Shown: positions 56,315 to 64,000 of the stretch, piece by piece
Position numbering within the stretch: the first letter of the stretch is position 1
Layout: each line of letters opens with the position of its first letter
The notes under the pieces: generated by a model
Database searches by the model: none
What the model was told of the DNA's origin: nothing
What the model saw: only the letters and a program-made list of their open reading frames with translations
Position numbers and translations under genes: made by a program
Source of the DNA: Streptomyces sclerotialus
GTDB taxonomy: Bacteria; Actinomycetota; Actinomycetes; Streptomycetales; Streptomycetaceae
Assembly (NCBI GenBank): GCA_000719105.1
Contig: JODX01000002.1
Coordinates: 1 to 64,000 of the forward strand
Reading direction: 5' to 3'
DNA length: 64,000 nt

Positions 56315-58339
56315 TTGAGCAAGGACAGCGAGCACGGTGCACAGGGTGCGCACGGTGAGGACGGGGCTCAGGCTGGGTACGGCGGGCAGTCCGGGTATGA
56401 CGGACGGGCCAGGTACGGCGGGCGGTCGGCGTACGGGGGGCAGCCCGGGGAGCCGGGACAGAGTGGGCAGGATGGCCGGTTCGGATACGGCGGACAGCCG
56501 GGGCAGGACGGGCGTTCGGAGTACGGCGGGCGGTTGGGGCAGGCTGAGCAGCCCGGGTACGGCGGGCGTACGGGGCGGTCCGGGTACAGCGGGCAGGCTG
56601 GGTTCGGTCAGGAGGCCGGATACGACGGGCAGTCCGGGTTCGGCGGCCATCTCGGGCAGGCAGGACGGTCCGGGTTCGGAGGGCAGTCCGGGGCATCCGA
56701 TTTCGGTGGGCAGGCCGAGCAGCCCGGGTTCGGCGGGCGGGACGAGTACGGCGAGCGGTCCGGCTACGGCCGGGAGGCCCAGCAGGTCGAGCAGGCCGGG
56801 CAGGTTGAGCGGGTCGGGCGGGCTGAGCGGGCGGGGAAGAGTGAGCGGGGCGGCATCAGCAGGAGCGGGAAGCCGGAGAAGAAGGGGATAGGGCGGCGCG
56901 GGGCGCTGGGGCTGTTCGGGCTAGGGGGGTTGCTGACCGCGGGTGGGGTCGCGGCGGGGGCGGCGACCAAGGAGCTGTGGCTGCCGACGGATTCCGACTC
57001 GCCGGGCGGGACACTGCGGCTCAACGGCGGCGGGGCGGTGGAGGGCTTGAGCGCGCCGACGTACGCGCCGAGCGGGCGTCGTCCGCGCTACCGGCGGGCG
57101 ACCTGGAGCGAGCTTTTCCAGGACGGGCACGAGTGGACGGCCGGAGGAGAGGGGACGGCCTCCTCGGAGCCGGGGGACACCGAGACCTTCACCCGGGGGC
57201 GTCAGTCGTTCCGTGTCACCACGAGAGGTGACGGGGTGCAGGCCTTCGTGCGCCGGACCGGCATGGACGCGATGGATGTGCGGGGGAAGCAGATCCGGCT
57301 GGTGTTCCGGGTGCAGGACACCGCGCACCTCGACCGGCTCACCTTCCATCTCGGGAAGCGGGAGATGCGGGACACCTTCGGCTGGGAGTTCCACATCCAC
57401 GGGAAGGAGGGTGCCAACTACGTGCAGTCCGGGGAGTGGGTGACGGTCCATCTCCAGTGGGCCGACGTCACCGAGGCCTCGGGTGAGTTCAAGCTGTCCG
57501 GGCGGGGCGAGCCGTCTGCCAGGTCAGGCTTCACGGACATGTCGTTCGGCGTGTTCGACGACAAGGCGGGGCCGGTCACCTGCAACCTGCAGTCGGTCGA
57601 GCTGATACCGGACACGGCGAAGGAGTTCCCGAAGGGTGTCGTCTCGATCACCTTCGACGACTCGCACGCCTCGGTGCACGAACTGGCCCGGCCGGTGATG
57701 GACCGGTTCGCGATGCCGGGAACGCTCTACAACATCGCCGGTGCCATCGGTACCGAGCCGTTCATGTCCATCGGGCAGATGCGTTCGCTGCAGGACTCCT
57801 CGGGCTGGGAGATGGCCGGTCACGCGTATTCCCTGGACATCCATCAGTCGAGCTACGCCAAGGTCACCGCGCAGCAGGCGGACGAGGACTTCCGCAGGCT
57901 GCGGGAGTGGCTGGTGGGCAACGGCTTCACCAGTGAGCACTTCGCCTATCCGCACGGTGCCTTCCAGAAGACCTCGGACGGCATCCCGGTGGACATGCTG
58001 GCCGCCCGGCACTTCACCACGGCGCGTTCGATCATTTCCGAGACGGCCGAGAGCATCGCTCCGGCGATGCCGTACCGGCTGAAGGCGCTGACCGGGGTGA
58101 CCGACGGCCAGGACATCGGCGGTGCGCTGGTGAAGCAGGTGGCCGGGAAGGGCGGTCCGCTGGACCGCTGTGCGCTGAACGGCAGCTGGCTGATCCTCTG
58201 TCTGCACAGGATCGTGGCGGGAACGCCGGAGGTCTCCACCGAGCTGAGCGCCGAGGGGCTGCTGCGGCTGATGGAGGAGATCGAGAAGCGCGGCATCACG
58301 GTGCTGACCGTGAACGAGGCGATGACGTACTACGCCTGA
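56315..58339 (+). CDS. Membrane-anchored polysaccharide deacetylase with Gly-rich N-terminus
   Basis: This 674-residue protein has a long disordered, cytosolic N-terminus (about 1-190) of imperfect Gly/Tyr/Gln/Ser repeats such as YGGQPGQDGR and GFGGQSG. A twin-Arg plus hydrophobic segment follows at about 193 (GRRGALGLFGLGGLLTAGGV), either a membrane anchor or a displaced Tat-like signal. A beta-rich domain (about 260-435) comes next, then a NodB domain: VVSITFDDSH near 445, GHAYSLDIHQ, FAYPHGAF and the C-terminal LCLHRIV. It would deacetylate extracellular GlcNAc polymer. TTG start at 56315 after TGAGGA. It converges on the GT2 synthase gene, its likely partner. Confidence 0.8.
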   Translation: MSKDSEHGAQGAHGEDGAQAGYGGQSGYDGRARYGGRSAYGGQPGEPGQSGQDGRFGYGGQPGQDGRSEYGGRLGQAEQPGYGGRTGRSGYSGQAGFGQEAGYDGQSGFGGHLGQAGRSGFGGQSGASDFGGQAEQPGFGGRDEYGERSGYGREAQQVEQAGQVERVGRAERAGKSERGGISRSGKPEKKGIGRRGALGLFGLGGLLTAGGVAAGAATKELWLPTDSDSPGGTLRLNGGGAVEGLSAPTYAPSGRRPRYRRATWSELFQDGHEWTAGGEGTASSEPGDTETFTRGRQSFRVTTRGDGVQAFVRRTGMDAMDVRGKQIRLVFRVQDTAHLDRLTFHLGKREMRDTFGWEFHIHGKEGANYVQSGEWVTVHLQWADVTEASGEFKLSGRGEPSARSGFTDMSFGVFDDKAGPVTCNLQSVELIPDTAKEFPKGVVSITFDDSHASVHELARPVMDRFAMPGTLYNIAGAIGTEPFMSIGQMRSLQDSSGWEMAGHAYSLDIHQSSYAKVTAQQADEDFRRLREWLVGNGFTSEHFAYPHGAFQKTSDGIPVDMLAARHFTTARSIISETAESIAPAMPYRLKALTGVTDGQDIGGALVKQVAGKGGPLDRCALNGSWLILCLHRIVAGTPEVSTELSAEGLLRLMEEIEKRGITVLTVNEAMTYYA

Positions 58340-58350
58340 GGGGCGCGGTG

Positions 58351-58382
58351 CCGGGGCGTTTCCGGGAACGGAGACGCCCCGG
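58351..58382. terminator. Hairpin between convergent genes
   Basis: CCGGGGCGT pairs with ACGCCCCGG, with an inner TCCG/CGGA, 12 bases after the deacetylase stop. It probably acts on both convergent transcripts. Confidence 0.7.
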
Positions 58383-58432
58383 ACCCTGAGGGCCCGGGGC
58401 GATGGTTCGGAGGTGCGGCCGGCGCGGCCGGT

Positions 58433-58642
58433 TCAGCGGCGGCCGCGCCCGCGGCTCGGGCCGCGGGCGGCCCGGCGGTCGTGTCGGCGGCGCCGCGCGG
58501 AGAGCACGTAGCCGCCGATGGCGAGGATCACCACGGTGATGGTCAGTCCGGTGACGAAGAGGTCGAACTCGGTGACCTTGGTGATGGAGTAGGCAATGCC
58601 GGCCAGGACGGCACAGACGCCGAGTCCCCGGAAGACGTTCAT
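58433..58642 (-). CDS. Small two-helix membrane protein
   Basis: This 69-residue protein has two hydrophobic segments (VCAVLAGIAYSITKV region and VTGLTITVVILAIGGYVLSA) and an Arg-rich tail. It lies 20 bases downstream of the GT2 gene and is likely co-transcribed; it may be an accessory subunit of the polysaccharide synthase. Confidence 0.65.
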   Translation of the reverse strand: MNVFRGLGVCAVLAGIAYSITKVTEFDLFVTGLTITVVILAIGGYVLSARRRRHDRRAARGPSRGRGRR

Positions 58643-58662
58643 TGTTCTCTGACTACCTCGGG

Positions 58663-59871
58663 CTACTTCCAGGCGGACACGCGTGTCACATAGGACTTGA
58701 TGATGGAGGAGACGAGCCAGTAGGCCCGTACGACGGTGTAGACCAGCTCGGGGAGGATCAGGGACTCGACGAGCATGGCTTTCCAGCCGAGGTTTCGGAC
58801 CATGATTGCTGGATACACGATCCAGAAGGCGAAGAGTGCCCAGAGCAGCGGGATCTCGCCGAAACCGTGCAGGGCGACGACGAGGAGCTGTTTCCAGCCC
58901 CAGAGCATGATGTACGCGAAACCGAACAGGCCGATGATCATGGTGAGGATGGAGTGCCAGGTGAACTTGGTCCAGCCGCGGCGGCGCAGGGTGTCCACGG
59001 TGCCCCGGCTCCACCGCTCGCGCTGCTGGATGAGCTCCCGCAGGGTGGGCATCAGGTCCGTGTAGGCGATGCAGAGCTGGTTGGCCGTGACCTTCCAGCC
59101 GGACTCCTTCAGCGCCAGCGTCGTCTCGTAGTCCTCGACCAGGTTGCGGTGGTCCTCCCAGAAGACCTCGCCCCGCCAGTCGATCAGGCCCTGCAGGGCT
59201 TCGGCGCGATAGTAGGAGCCGGCGCCCGACATGGTGTGGACGTCCTTGCGGTAGCGCGAGTTGGCGGCCCGGCCGTACTCGATGATCTGCATGCCGAGCA
59301 GGAAGCGCTGCCAGGGGTTGCGCCAAAGGTCTGTGCGGCCGAGGCAGGCGGCGCTGACTCCGCCGATCTCCGGGTCGGAGGCGACGACGTTGTGGGCCCG
59401 CTCGATGAACCGCGGGTGCAGCTCGGTGTCGGCGTCCATGACGAGGATGTGGCCCACCCGGCCGTTGAGCCGGCCGCCCACGGCCTCCCTGAGCCAGGCC
59501 AGGCCGTGATTGAGGGCGCCCGCCTTCTTGTGCGGGTTGTCGTTGAGGACCAGGACGACCGTCGGCGGGGTGTCCGGATCCTCGGCGAACTGCCGCGTGT
59601 ACTCCTCGGTGCGGTCGGTCGAGTTGTTGACCACCACGACGATGAGGTCCGGCCGCCGGGTCTGCCTGGACAGTGAGTCCAGAGAGGTGAACACCCCCAC
59701 TTCCTCGTTCCGCGCGGGAACCAGGACGACGTCCTCGTAGACCATCGTGGTGGGGGTGTCGGTGACCAACGCCGGCCCGCCGCGACCTCTTCGATGGCGG
59801 CTGCGCGATGCGCGCCGCGATTCTTCGCGCTCATCGCGCGCGATAGTGCCCGACAACTTGTCTCTCCCCAC
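58663..59871 (-). CDS. Processive family 2 glycosyltransferase (polysaccharide synthase)
   Basis: This 402-residue protein carries the hallmarks of membrane GT2 synthases: VVLVPARNEEVGVFTSLDSL, VVVNNSTDRTEEYT, the DxD in ILVMDADTELHPRF, EDYETTLALKESGW and QQRERWSRGTVDTL (QxxRW). Four or so transmembrane segments follow in the last 110 residues. It resembles cellulose, chitin and PNAG synthases, polymerising a UDP-sugar and exporting the chain. GTG at 59871 is tentative because its ribosome binding site is weak and the frame stays open to 59982. It lies with a deacetylase and a CBM3-containing protein. Confidence 0.85.
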   Translation of the reverse strand: MGRDKLSGTIARDEREESRRASRSRHRRGRGGPALVTDTPTTMVYEDVVLVPARNEEVGVFTSLDSLSRQTRRPDLIVVVVNNSTDRTEEYTRQFAEDPDTPPTVVLVLNDNPHKKAGALNHGLAWLREAVGGRLNGRVGHILVMDADTELHPRFIERAHNVVASDPEIGGVSAACLGRTDLWRNPWQRFLLGMQIIEYGRAANSRYRKDVHTMSGAGSYYRAEALQGLIDWRGEVFWEDHRNLVEDYETTLALKESGWKVTANQLCIAYTDLMPTLRELIQQRERWSRGTVDTLRRRGWTKFTWHSILTMIIGLFGFAYIMLWGWKQLLVVALHGFGEIPLLWALFAFWIVYPAIMVRNLGWKAMLVESLILPELVYTVVRAYWLVSSIIKSYVTRVSAWK

Positions 59872-60193
59872 CCCGTGGCTTCCGCACAACGACCCCACGC
59901 TGCGCTGACACTGTGAAAGTCCTCCGGGAAGATACCGTATGTATGTCAGATGCACACACAGGTGCGCAGGTAGTGCGCCCATCCCGATGAACGTGCAAGG
60001 GGTGAGCGAATGAACGTCACGGATCTTCTTCGCGCACTAAAGGTCGATAATTCGGGCAATCGGCGGCGAAAAGCTCAGTCGAGATGTGACCGGAACCACA
60101 CACGTCACGACGACGGGGAAAGCATCTGGAGGCTGTGTAAAAAATATGCCTAGGATACGTTGCGATGATCAGCCATAGACTTTGGGGTATTTC
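59872..60193. other. Divergent control region of the polysaccharide locus
   Basis: This stretch has lower GC than its surroundings and separates the GT2 gene from the CBM3-GH16 gene. TAGGAT at about 60152 may be a -10 element of the rightward gene. A 47-codon open frame from ATG 60010 with GGGGTGA upstream ends at TAG near 60153; it has no recognised similarity and may be spurious. Confidence 0.4.
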
Positions 60194-61630
60194 GTGACCC
60201 GCCGCCGCTCATCGTCCCACCGGGGACGGAACATTCTCATATTCCTGCTGGTGGCGGGCCTCCTCGCCGGGGGCGGCGCCGTTGCCTACTCCTGGTGGCG
60301 GTCCGCCGACTCCGACCCCGCGCTCACCGTCCGTTACCGGTCGGACTCCCCCGCCGCGACGGATGTGGCGAAGCCGTGGCTGGAAGTCATCAACACGTCC
60401 GACAGGGCGGTGGATCTCAGTGATGTCACCCTGCGTTACTACTACACGGCGGACGACGGTGTCGCCTACGGGTCCAACTGCGTCCAGACGGCCCTCGGCT
60501 GCTCGAACATCACCCAGCGGACGGCCTCCGCGGAGAAGTCGGCCCCCGAGGCCGACCACTACCTCCAGGTCGGCTTCACCGAGGCGGCCGGCACCCTGAA
60601 GCCCGGCGGGACCACCGAGGCCATCGGACTTCAGCTCTACCGCATCGACCGGAAGAAGCTGAACCAGGTGGACGACCGCTCGTTCGACGCCGAGGCCACC
60701 ACCTACCAGGAGTCGAAGCTGGTCACCGCCTACCTCGGTGACACCCATGTCTGGGGCGAGGAACCGAACGGCGACACCCCGGCCGCCGGGCAGACCCCGC
60801 CCGCCGCCTCTTCCGCGTCCGGGGGGCCCGGGGCCGAGCCGCCCGCCGGCATTCTCTTCGACGACTTCGACTACACCGGTCCCGACGACCCCGCGCTCGC
60901 CGCCAACGGCTGGGAGGTCCGCACCGGTGAGGGCGGCCCGGGCATCGCGGACACCTGGTCGAAGGAGGGCGTCAGCTTCCCCGCAGGGGAGGACGGCGAC
61001 AAGGGACAGGCGCTCCGGCTGGTGGCCAGTACGGACGGCACCAAGAAGGGCACCCGGCAGTCCGAGTTCCACAGCGCCGAGCCGGCGGTCTTCGAGGGCA
61101 CTCTCGTCGCCCGTGTGTACCTCACCGACGAGCCCGTGAGCGGCCAGGACGGTGACCACGTCAGCGAGTCCTTCTTCACCATCTCGCCCGACCACGAGTC
61201 GAAGAAGTACAGCGAGCTCGACTACGAGTACCTGCCCAACGGCGGCTGGGGCCGGTACGGGCCGCTGCTCGACACCACCAGCTGGCGGGACAGCGCCACG
61301 AATGACCGGGTCACCAGCTTCAGCAACAAGAAGCTCGGCGGCTGGCACACCATGGCCATCACCGCGGTCGACGGCAAGACGGTCTACTCCGTGGACGGCG
61401 AGACGTTCTTCACCAGCGGCAGTGACCACTTCCCGCGCGAGGCCATGAGCGTCAACTTCAGCGCGTGGTTCATCGATCTCCCCTTCAAGGGGGAGCGGAC
61501 CTGGGAGATGAAGGTCGACTGGCTGTACTACCAGGCCGACAAGGCGGTGGCCGCGAAGGACGCGGAGAAGGCCGTGGCCGATCTCGCGGCCGGTGGGAGG
61601 CGCCACGTGAACACGCTGTCCGAGAAGTGA
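60194..61630 (+). CDS. Membrane-anchored CBM3 plus GH16-like glycan-binding protein
   Basis: This 478-residue protein has a short cytosolic basic N-terminus, one membrane anchor (ILIFLLVAGLLAGGGAVAYSWW), then a family 3 cellulose-binding module (ALTVRYRSDSPAATDVAKPWLEVINTSDRAVDLSDVTLRYYYTAD, about residues 40-185). After a Pro/Ser/Gly linker, a GH16-like jelly-roll follows with SELDYEYLPNGGW, an E-x-D-x-E motif in the catalytic position. It could bind and trim the polymer made by the divergent GT2. GTG at 60194 is preferred, with TTGGGG just upstream; a TTG at 60182 is also possible. Confidence 0.8.
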   Translation: MTRRRSSSHRGRNILIFLLVAGLLAGGGAVAYSWWRSADSDPALTVRYRSDSPAATDVAKPWLEVINTSDRAVDLSDVTLRYYYTADDGVAYGSNCVQTALGCSNITQRTASAEKSAPEADHYLQVGFTEAAGTLKPGGTTEAIGLQLYRIDRKKLNQVDDRSFDAEATTYQESKLVTAYLGDTHVWGEEPNGDTPAAGQTPPAASSASGGPGAEPPAGILFDDFDYTGPDDPALAANGWEVRTGEGGPGIADTWSKEGVSFPAGEDGDKGQALRLVASTDGTKKGTRQSEFHSAEPAVFEGTLVARVYLTDEPVSGQDGDHVSESFFTISPDHESKKYSELDYEYLPNGGWGRYGPLLDTTSWRDSATNDRVTSFSNKKLGGWHTMAITAVDGKTVYSVDGETFFTSGSDHFPREAMSVNFSAWFIDLPFKGERTWEMKVDWLYYQADKAVAAKDAEKAVADLAAGGRRHVNTLSEK

Positions 61631-61636
61631 GAAGCG

Positions 61637-61666
61637 CGGTGCCCGGCAGCGGCTGGGCACCGCGTC
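61637..61666. terminator. Hairpin between convergent genes
   Basis: CGCGGTGCCC pairs with GGGCACCGCG across a 10-base loop, just after the CBM3-GH16 gene and facing the leftward membrane protein gene. Confidence 0.8.
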
Positions 61667-61691
61667 CTCGGAACGGTCGGCAGGTGGTGCG

Positions 61692-62567
61692 TCACCGGTT
61701 CGCCGCGGCCGACGCCTGCGCCTTGCCGCGCCGCTCGATCTGGCGGTGGGTGAACTCCCTCAGGTCGTCGCCGATGGAGAAGGCCGCGGTGTCCTTCTCC
61801 GTGACGTTCTTGCCGCTGGTGAAGCCGGCGACCGTGAGGTAGACGTAGCGGCCGTACGAGTTGGTCGTCGTGCGGCAGATCGTCGTGTTGCAGAACCCGG
61901 GGACGCCGGAGCCGGACAGCGAGTCGACGCTGCCCTTCAGGCCGGCGGCGGCCTTCTGGGCCTTGACGGCCTGGTTCTCGGTGTCGAACAGGGCGACGCC
62001 GACCGTGACCGCGATGCCGTCCTTGGCGTACGTGACGCGCATCACACGGGTGCAGCCGTTGTCTGTCAGGGCCTTGGTGAGGGTGCCCCGCACGGCCGCG
62101 GCGCAGTCGGTCGTGGAGGCCGTGGCGCCCTTCTTGTAGACCGTGTCGCCCATGGTCAGCCGGGTGCCCGGGTAGAGGCTCTCGGCGCTGATCGGCGCGG
62201 TGTCCTTCTTGGCGCTGGCGATGAACTCGTCCGGGTCCAGCGGTGGCGGGGCCGAGGTCGGGGCGAAGGACGGCTCGGCCTTGCTGCTCTCGCTCGGGAT
62301 GTCCGCGGCCGGGCCGCCACTGGGCTTGTCCTTGGCCTCGGCGTCTCCGTCGGCGCTGACGACCCCGACGGCGACGGCGGCGCCGACGAGGAGCGTGGCG
62401 AGGGCACCGCCGCCGATCATCAGCAGACGGCGGCGTTTGTTGCGGGCCTCGGACGCCTCGGCGAGAGCCGCCCAGTCAGGGGTCTCGCCGCTCTGGTCGG
62501 ACCACTGCTGCTGCGGGGAACCCGGTTTCCAGGGGTCCCACTGGGGCTCCCCTTGCCCAAAACTCAT
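61692..62567 (-). CDS. Membrane-anchored hypothetical protein
   Basis: This 291-residue protein has a Gln/Trp/Pro-rich cytosolic N-terminus (MSFGQGEPQWDPWKPGSPQQ), one membrane segment (LLMIGGGALATLLVGAAVAVGVV) and an extracellular domain with four cysteines (TDCAAAV, NGCTRVM, GFCNTTICRT). Conserved-looking Streptomyces protein of unknown role; this type usually lies next to rplM. ATG at 62567. Confidence 0.75.
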   Translation of the reverse strand: MSFGQGEPQWDPWKPGSPQQQWSDQSGETPDWAALAEASEARNKRRRLLMIGGGALATLLVGAAVAVGVVSADGDAEAKDKPSGGPAADIPSESSKAEPSFAPTSAPPPLDPDEFIASAKKDTAPISAESLYPGTRLTMGDTVYKKGATASTTDCAAAVRGTLTKALTDNGCTRVMRVTYAKDGIAVTVGVALFDTENQAVKAQKAAAGLKGSVDSLSGSGVPGFCNTTICRTTTNSYGRYVYLTVAGFTSGKNVTEKDTAAFSIGDDLREFTHRQIERRGKAQASAAANR

Positions 62568-62726
62568 GCGGCGCATTTTAGACGGGCGCAAGGGCCGTCC
62601 GCCCGGCCCCGCAAGGCACTCGAGCCGCTGCTGTTACCTGAGGGAGACGGAGGGTGGGGGTGTTTGCGACGGTACGGCCGATGTGAGTGGAGTTGGCCGG
62701 GACGGATGCGTGGCGGCAGCACCGTT

Positions 62727-62756
62727 TTGACCCGTCCGGGGGCGCGCGGCTATCCT
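62727..62756 (+). promoter_or_regulatory. Probable vegetative promoter of rplM-rpsI
   Basis: TTGACC (62727-62732) and TATCCT (62751-62756) are spaced by 18 bases, a good HrdB-type match, about 180 bases upstream of rplM. The leader between them and rplM contains nothing else recognised. Confidence 0.65.
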
Positions 62757-62935
62757 GCATGTTCGTTGTGTGTATTGGCTTGCTCATTCTCACGTGAGGG
62801 GCCCTTACACCGGTCCCCGGGCCGATGACCAGCGACCAGCACGCGGTTTGCGTCACCGCTGTGCGGTCAGGGCTGTCGTGATCGTCTTCGGTGACCCTGT
62901 CAGGAACCTCACTGAAGAAGCGAAGGCTACGAACC

Positions 62936-63379
62936 GTGCGTACGTACAGCCCCAAGCCCGGCGATGTGACGCGTCAGTGGCACGTCATCGACGCTCAGGA
63001 CATCGTCCTGGGCCGTCTGGCCACCACTGCCGCCACTCTGCTGCGTGGCAAGCACAAGCCCATCTACGCGCCGCACGTCGACGCTGGTGACTTCGTCATC
63101 ATCATCAACGCCGACAAGGTGCACCTGTCGGGCAACAAGCGGACCCAGAAGATGGCGTACCGCCACTCCGGTTACCCGGGTGGTCTGCGCTCCGTCCGCT
63201 ACGACGAGCTGCTGGCGAAGAACCCCGAGAAGGCCGTCGAGAAGGCCGTCAAGGGCATGCTTCCCAAGAACAGCCTCGGCCGTCAGATGCTCTCCAAGCT
63301 GAAGGTCTACTCGGGCGACCAGCACCCGCACGCTGCCCAGCAGCCGGTGCCGTTCGAGATCACCCAGGTCGCGCAGTAA
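62936..63379 (+). CDS. rplM: 50S ribosomal protein L13
   Basis: This 147-residue L13 starts at GTG 62936 ([30 protein letters not shown]) and has [19 protein letters not shown] and [15 protein letters not shown]. rpsI follows after 42 bases, the standard pair. Confidence 0.98.
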   Translation: MRTYSPKPGDVTRQWHVIDAQDIVLGRLATTAATLLRGKHKPIYAPHVDAGDFVIIINADKVHLSGNKRTQKMAYRHSGYPGGLRSVRYDELLAKNPEKAVEKAVKGMLPKNSLGRQMLSKLKVYSGDQHPHAAQQPVPFEITQVAQ

Positions 63380-63421
63380 GTCCGGCCACCCCCTAAGACC
63401 GAAAGAAATCTGAGGAGAATC

Positions 63422-63937
63422 GTGGCCGAGACCACTGCTGAGCAGCCGCTCGACGAGACCGTCGACATCGACAGCTACACCACCGAGACCGAGGTGCCGC
63501 TCGAGGGCGAGTACACCTCCGAGTCCCTCGCCTCCCGCTTCGGCGACCCGCAGCCGGCCGCCGGCCTGGGCCGCCGCAAGAACGCCATCGCCCGTGTCCG
63601 GATCGTTCCGGGCTCCGGCAAGTGGAAGATCAACGGTCGCACCCTCGAGGACTACTTCCCGAACAAGGTGCACCAGCAGGAGGTCAACGAGCCCTTCAAG
63701 GTGCTCGAGCTCGAGGGCCGCTACGACGTCATCGCCCGCATCGCGGGTGGCGGCGTCTCCGGCCAGGCCGGTGCCCTCCGTCTGGGCGTCGCCCGTGCCC
63801 TGAACGAGGCCGACGTCGACAACAACCGCGGCCCGCTCAAGAAGGCCGGCTTCCTCAAGCGCGACGACCGTGCGGTCGAGCGCAAGAAGGCCGGTCTGAA
63901 GAAGGCCCGCAAGGCTCCGCAGTACAGCAAGCGCTAA
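63422..63937 (+). CDS. rpsI: 30S ribosomal protein S9
   Basis: This 171-residue S9 has an acidic N-terminal extension of about 45 residues ([19 protein letters not shown]) typical of actinomycetes, then the core [21 protein letters not shown] and the C-terminal RKAPQYSKR that touches P-site tRNA. GTG at 63422 follows TGAGGAG. Confidence 0.98.
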   Translation: MAETTAEQPLDETVDIDSYTTETEVPLEGEYTSESLASRFGDPQPAAGLGRRKNAIARVRIVPGSGKWKINGRTLEDYFPNKVHQQEVNEPFKVLELEGRYDVIARIAGGGVSGQAGALRLGVARALNEADVDNNRGPLKKAGFLKRDDRAVERKKAGLKKARKAPQYSKR

Positions 63938-63973
63938 TCGCGCTCGCTGCGCGCGGTCCGCAGCATGTATCGC

Positions 63974-64000
63974 CCCGGCGGCACTCTCCGTGCCGCCGGG
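63974..64000 (+). terminator. Terminator hairpin after rpsI
   Basis: CCCGGCGGCA pairs with TGCCGCCGGG around CTCTCCG, 37 bases past rpsI, ending at the window edge. Confidence 0.8.

Overview
The window is high-GC actinobacterial DNA and almost certainly comes from a Streptomyces chromosome. The evidence is the strong G/C third-position bias, the GTG/TTG starts, the families present (DUF397, DUF5753-type XRE regulators, RsbW-like ATPases, RpfB, actinobacterial Pmt) and the gene order of the S10, spc and alpha ribosomal operons. No rRNA, tRNA or CRISPR array was recognised.

Region by region. 1-7.2 kb is an accessory and partly decayed segment: a frameshifted SUKH (SMI1/KNR4) gene, the UTRA end of a GntR regulator, and a gamma-glutamylcyclotransferase-like gene cut by a 1164-bp IS630 element. 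Next to them lies an intact two-gene conflict-type system (Trypco2 protein plus trypsin-like protease/P-loop NTPase/TPR protein). It is lower in GC and carries TTA codons. 7.3-19.5 kb is core: pmt, rsmI, a zinc-ribbon protein, tatD, rpfB, rsmA (ksgA), ispE, an ABC-F ATPase and a membrane-anchored beta-propeller. 19.7-24.1 kb holds an atypical LuxR response regulator, an XRE/DUF397 operon divergent from an RsbW-like ATPase, an Rpn-like nuclease with a partial paralogue, and a small membrane protein. 24.1-29.3 kb is a galactose unit: an SSS symporter divergent from galT-galE-galK. 29.4-36.4 kb is a variable stretch: TetR with palindromic operators, a possible toxin-antitoxin pair, a second XRE/DUF397/ATPase module, HxlR and an NADP-binding oxidoreductase. 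36.4-37.8 kb is gdhA.

38.3-55.2 kb is the continuous S10-spc-alpha ribosomal supercluster (rpsJ to rplQ) with secY, adk, map, infA, rpmJ and rpoA, followed by truA. It supplies ribosomal proteins, the Sec channel, N-terminal Met removal, initiation factor 1 and the RNA polymerase alpha subunit. 56.3-61.6 kb is a cell-surface polysaccharide locus (deacetylase, small membrane protein, GT2 synthase, CBM3-GH16-like protein) placed between truA and the rplM-rpsI operon that ends the window.

The most unusual parts are the Trypco2/protease-NTPase pair at 3.07-6.57 kb, the surface polysaccharide locus, two copies of a divergent ATPase versus XRE-DUF397 module, a near-identical 3' fragment of map, and several dispersed or tandem short repeats. 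From memory of S. coelicolor gene order, the pmt-gal block and the gdhA-ribosomal block lie far apart there on opposite sides of oriC, so 29.4-36.4 kb may span an inversion junction.
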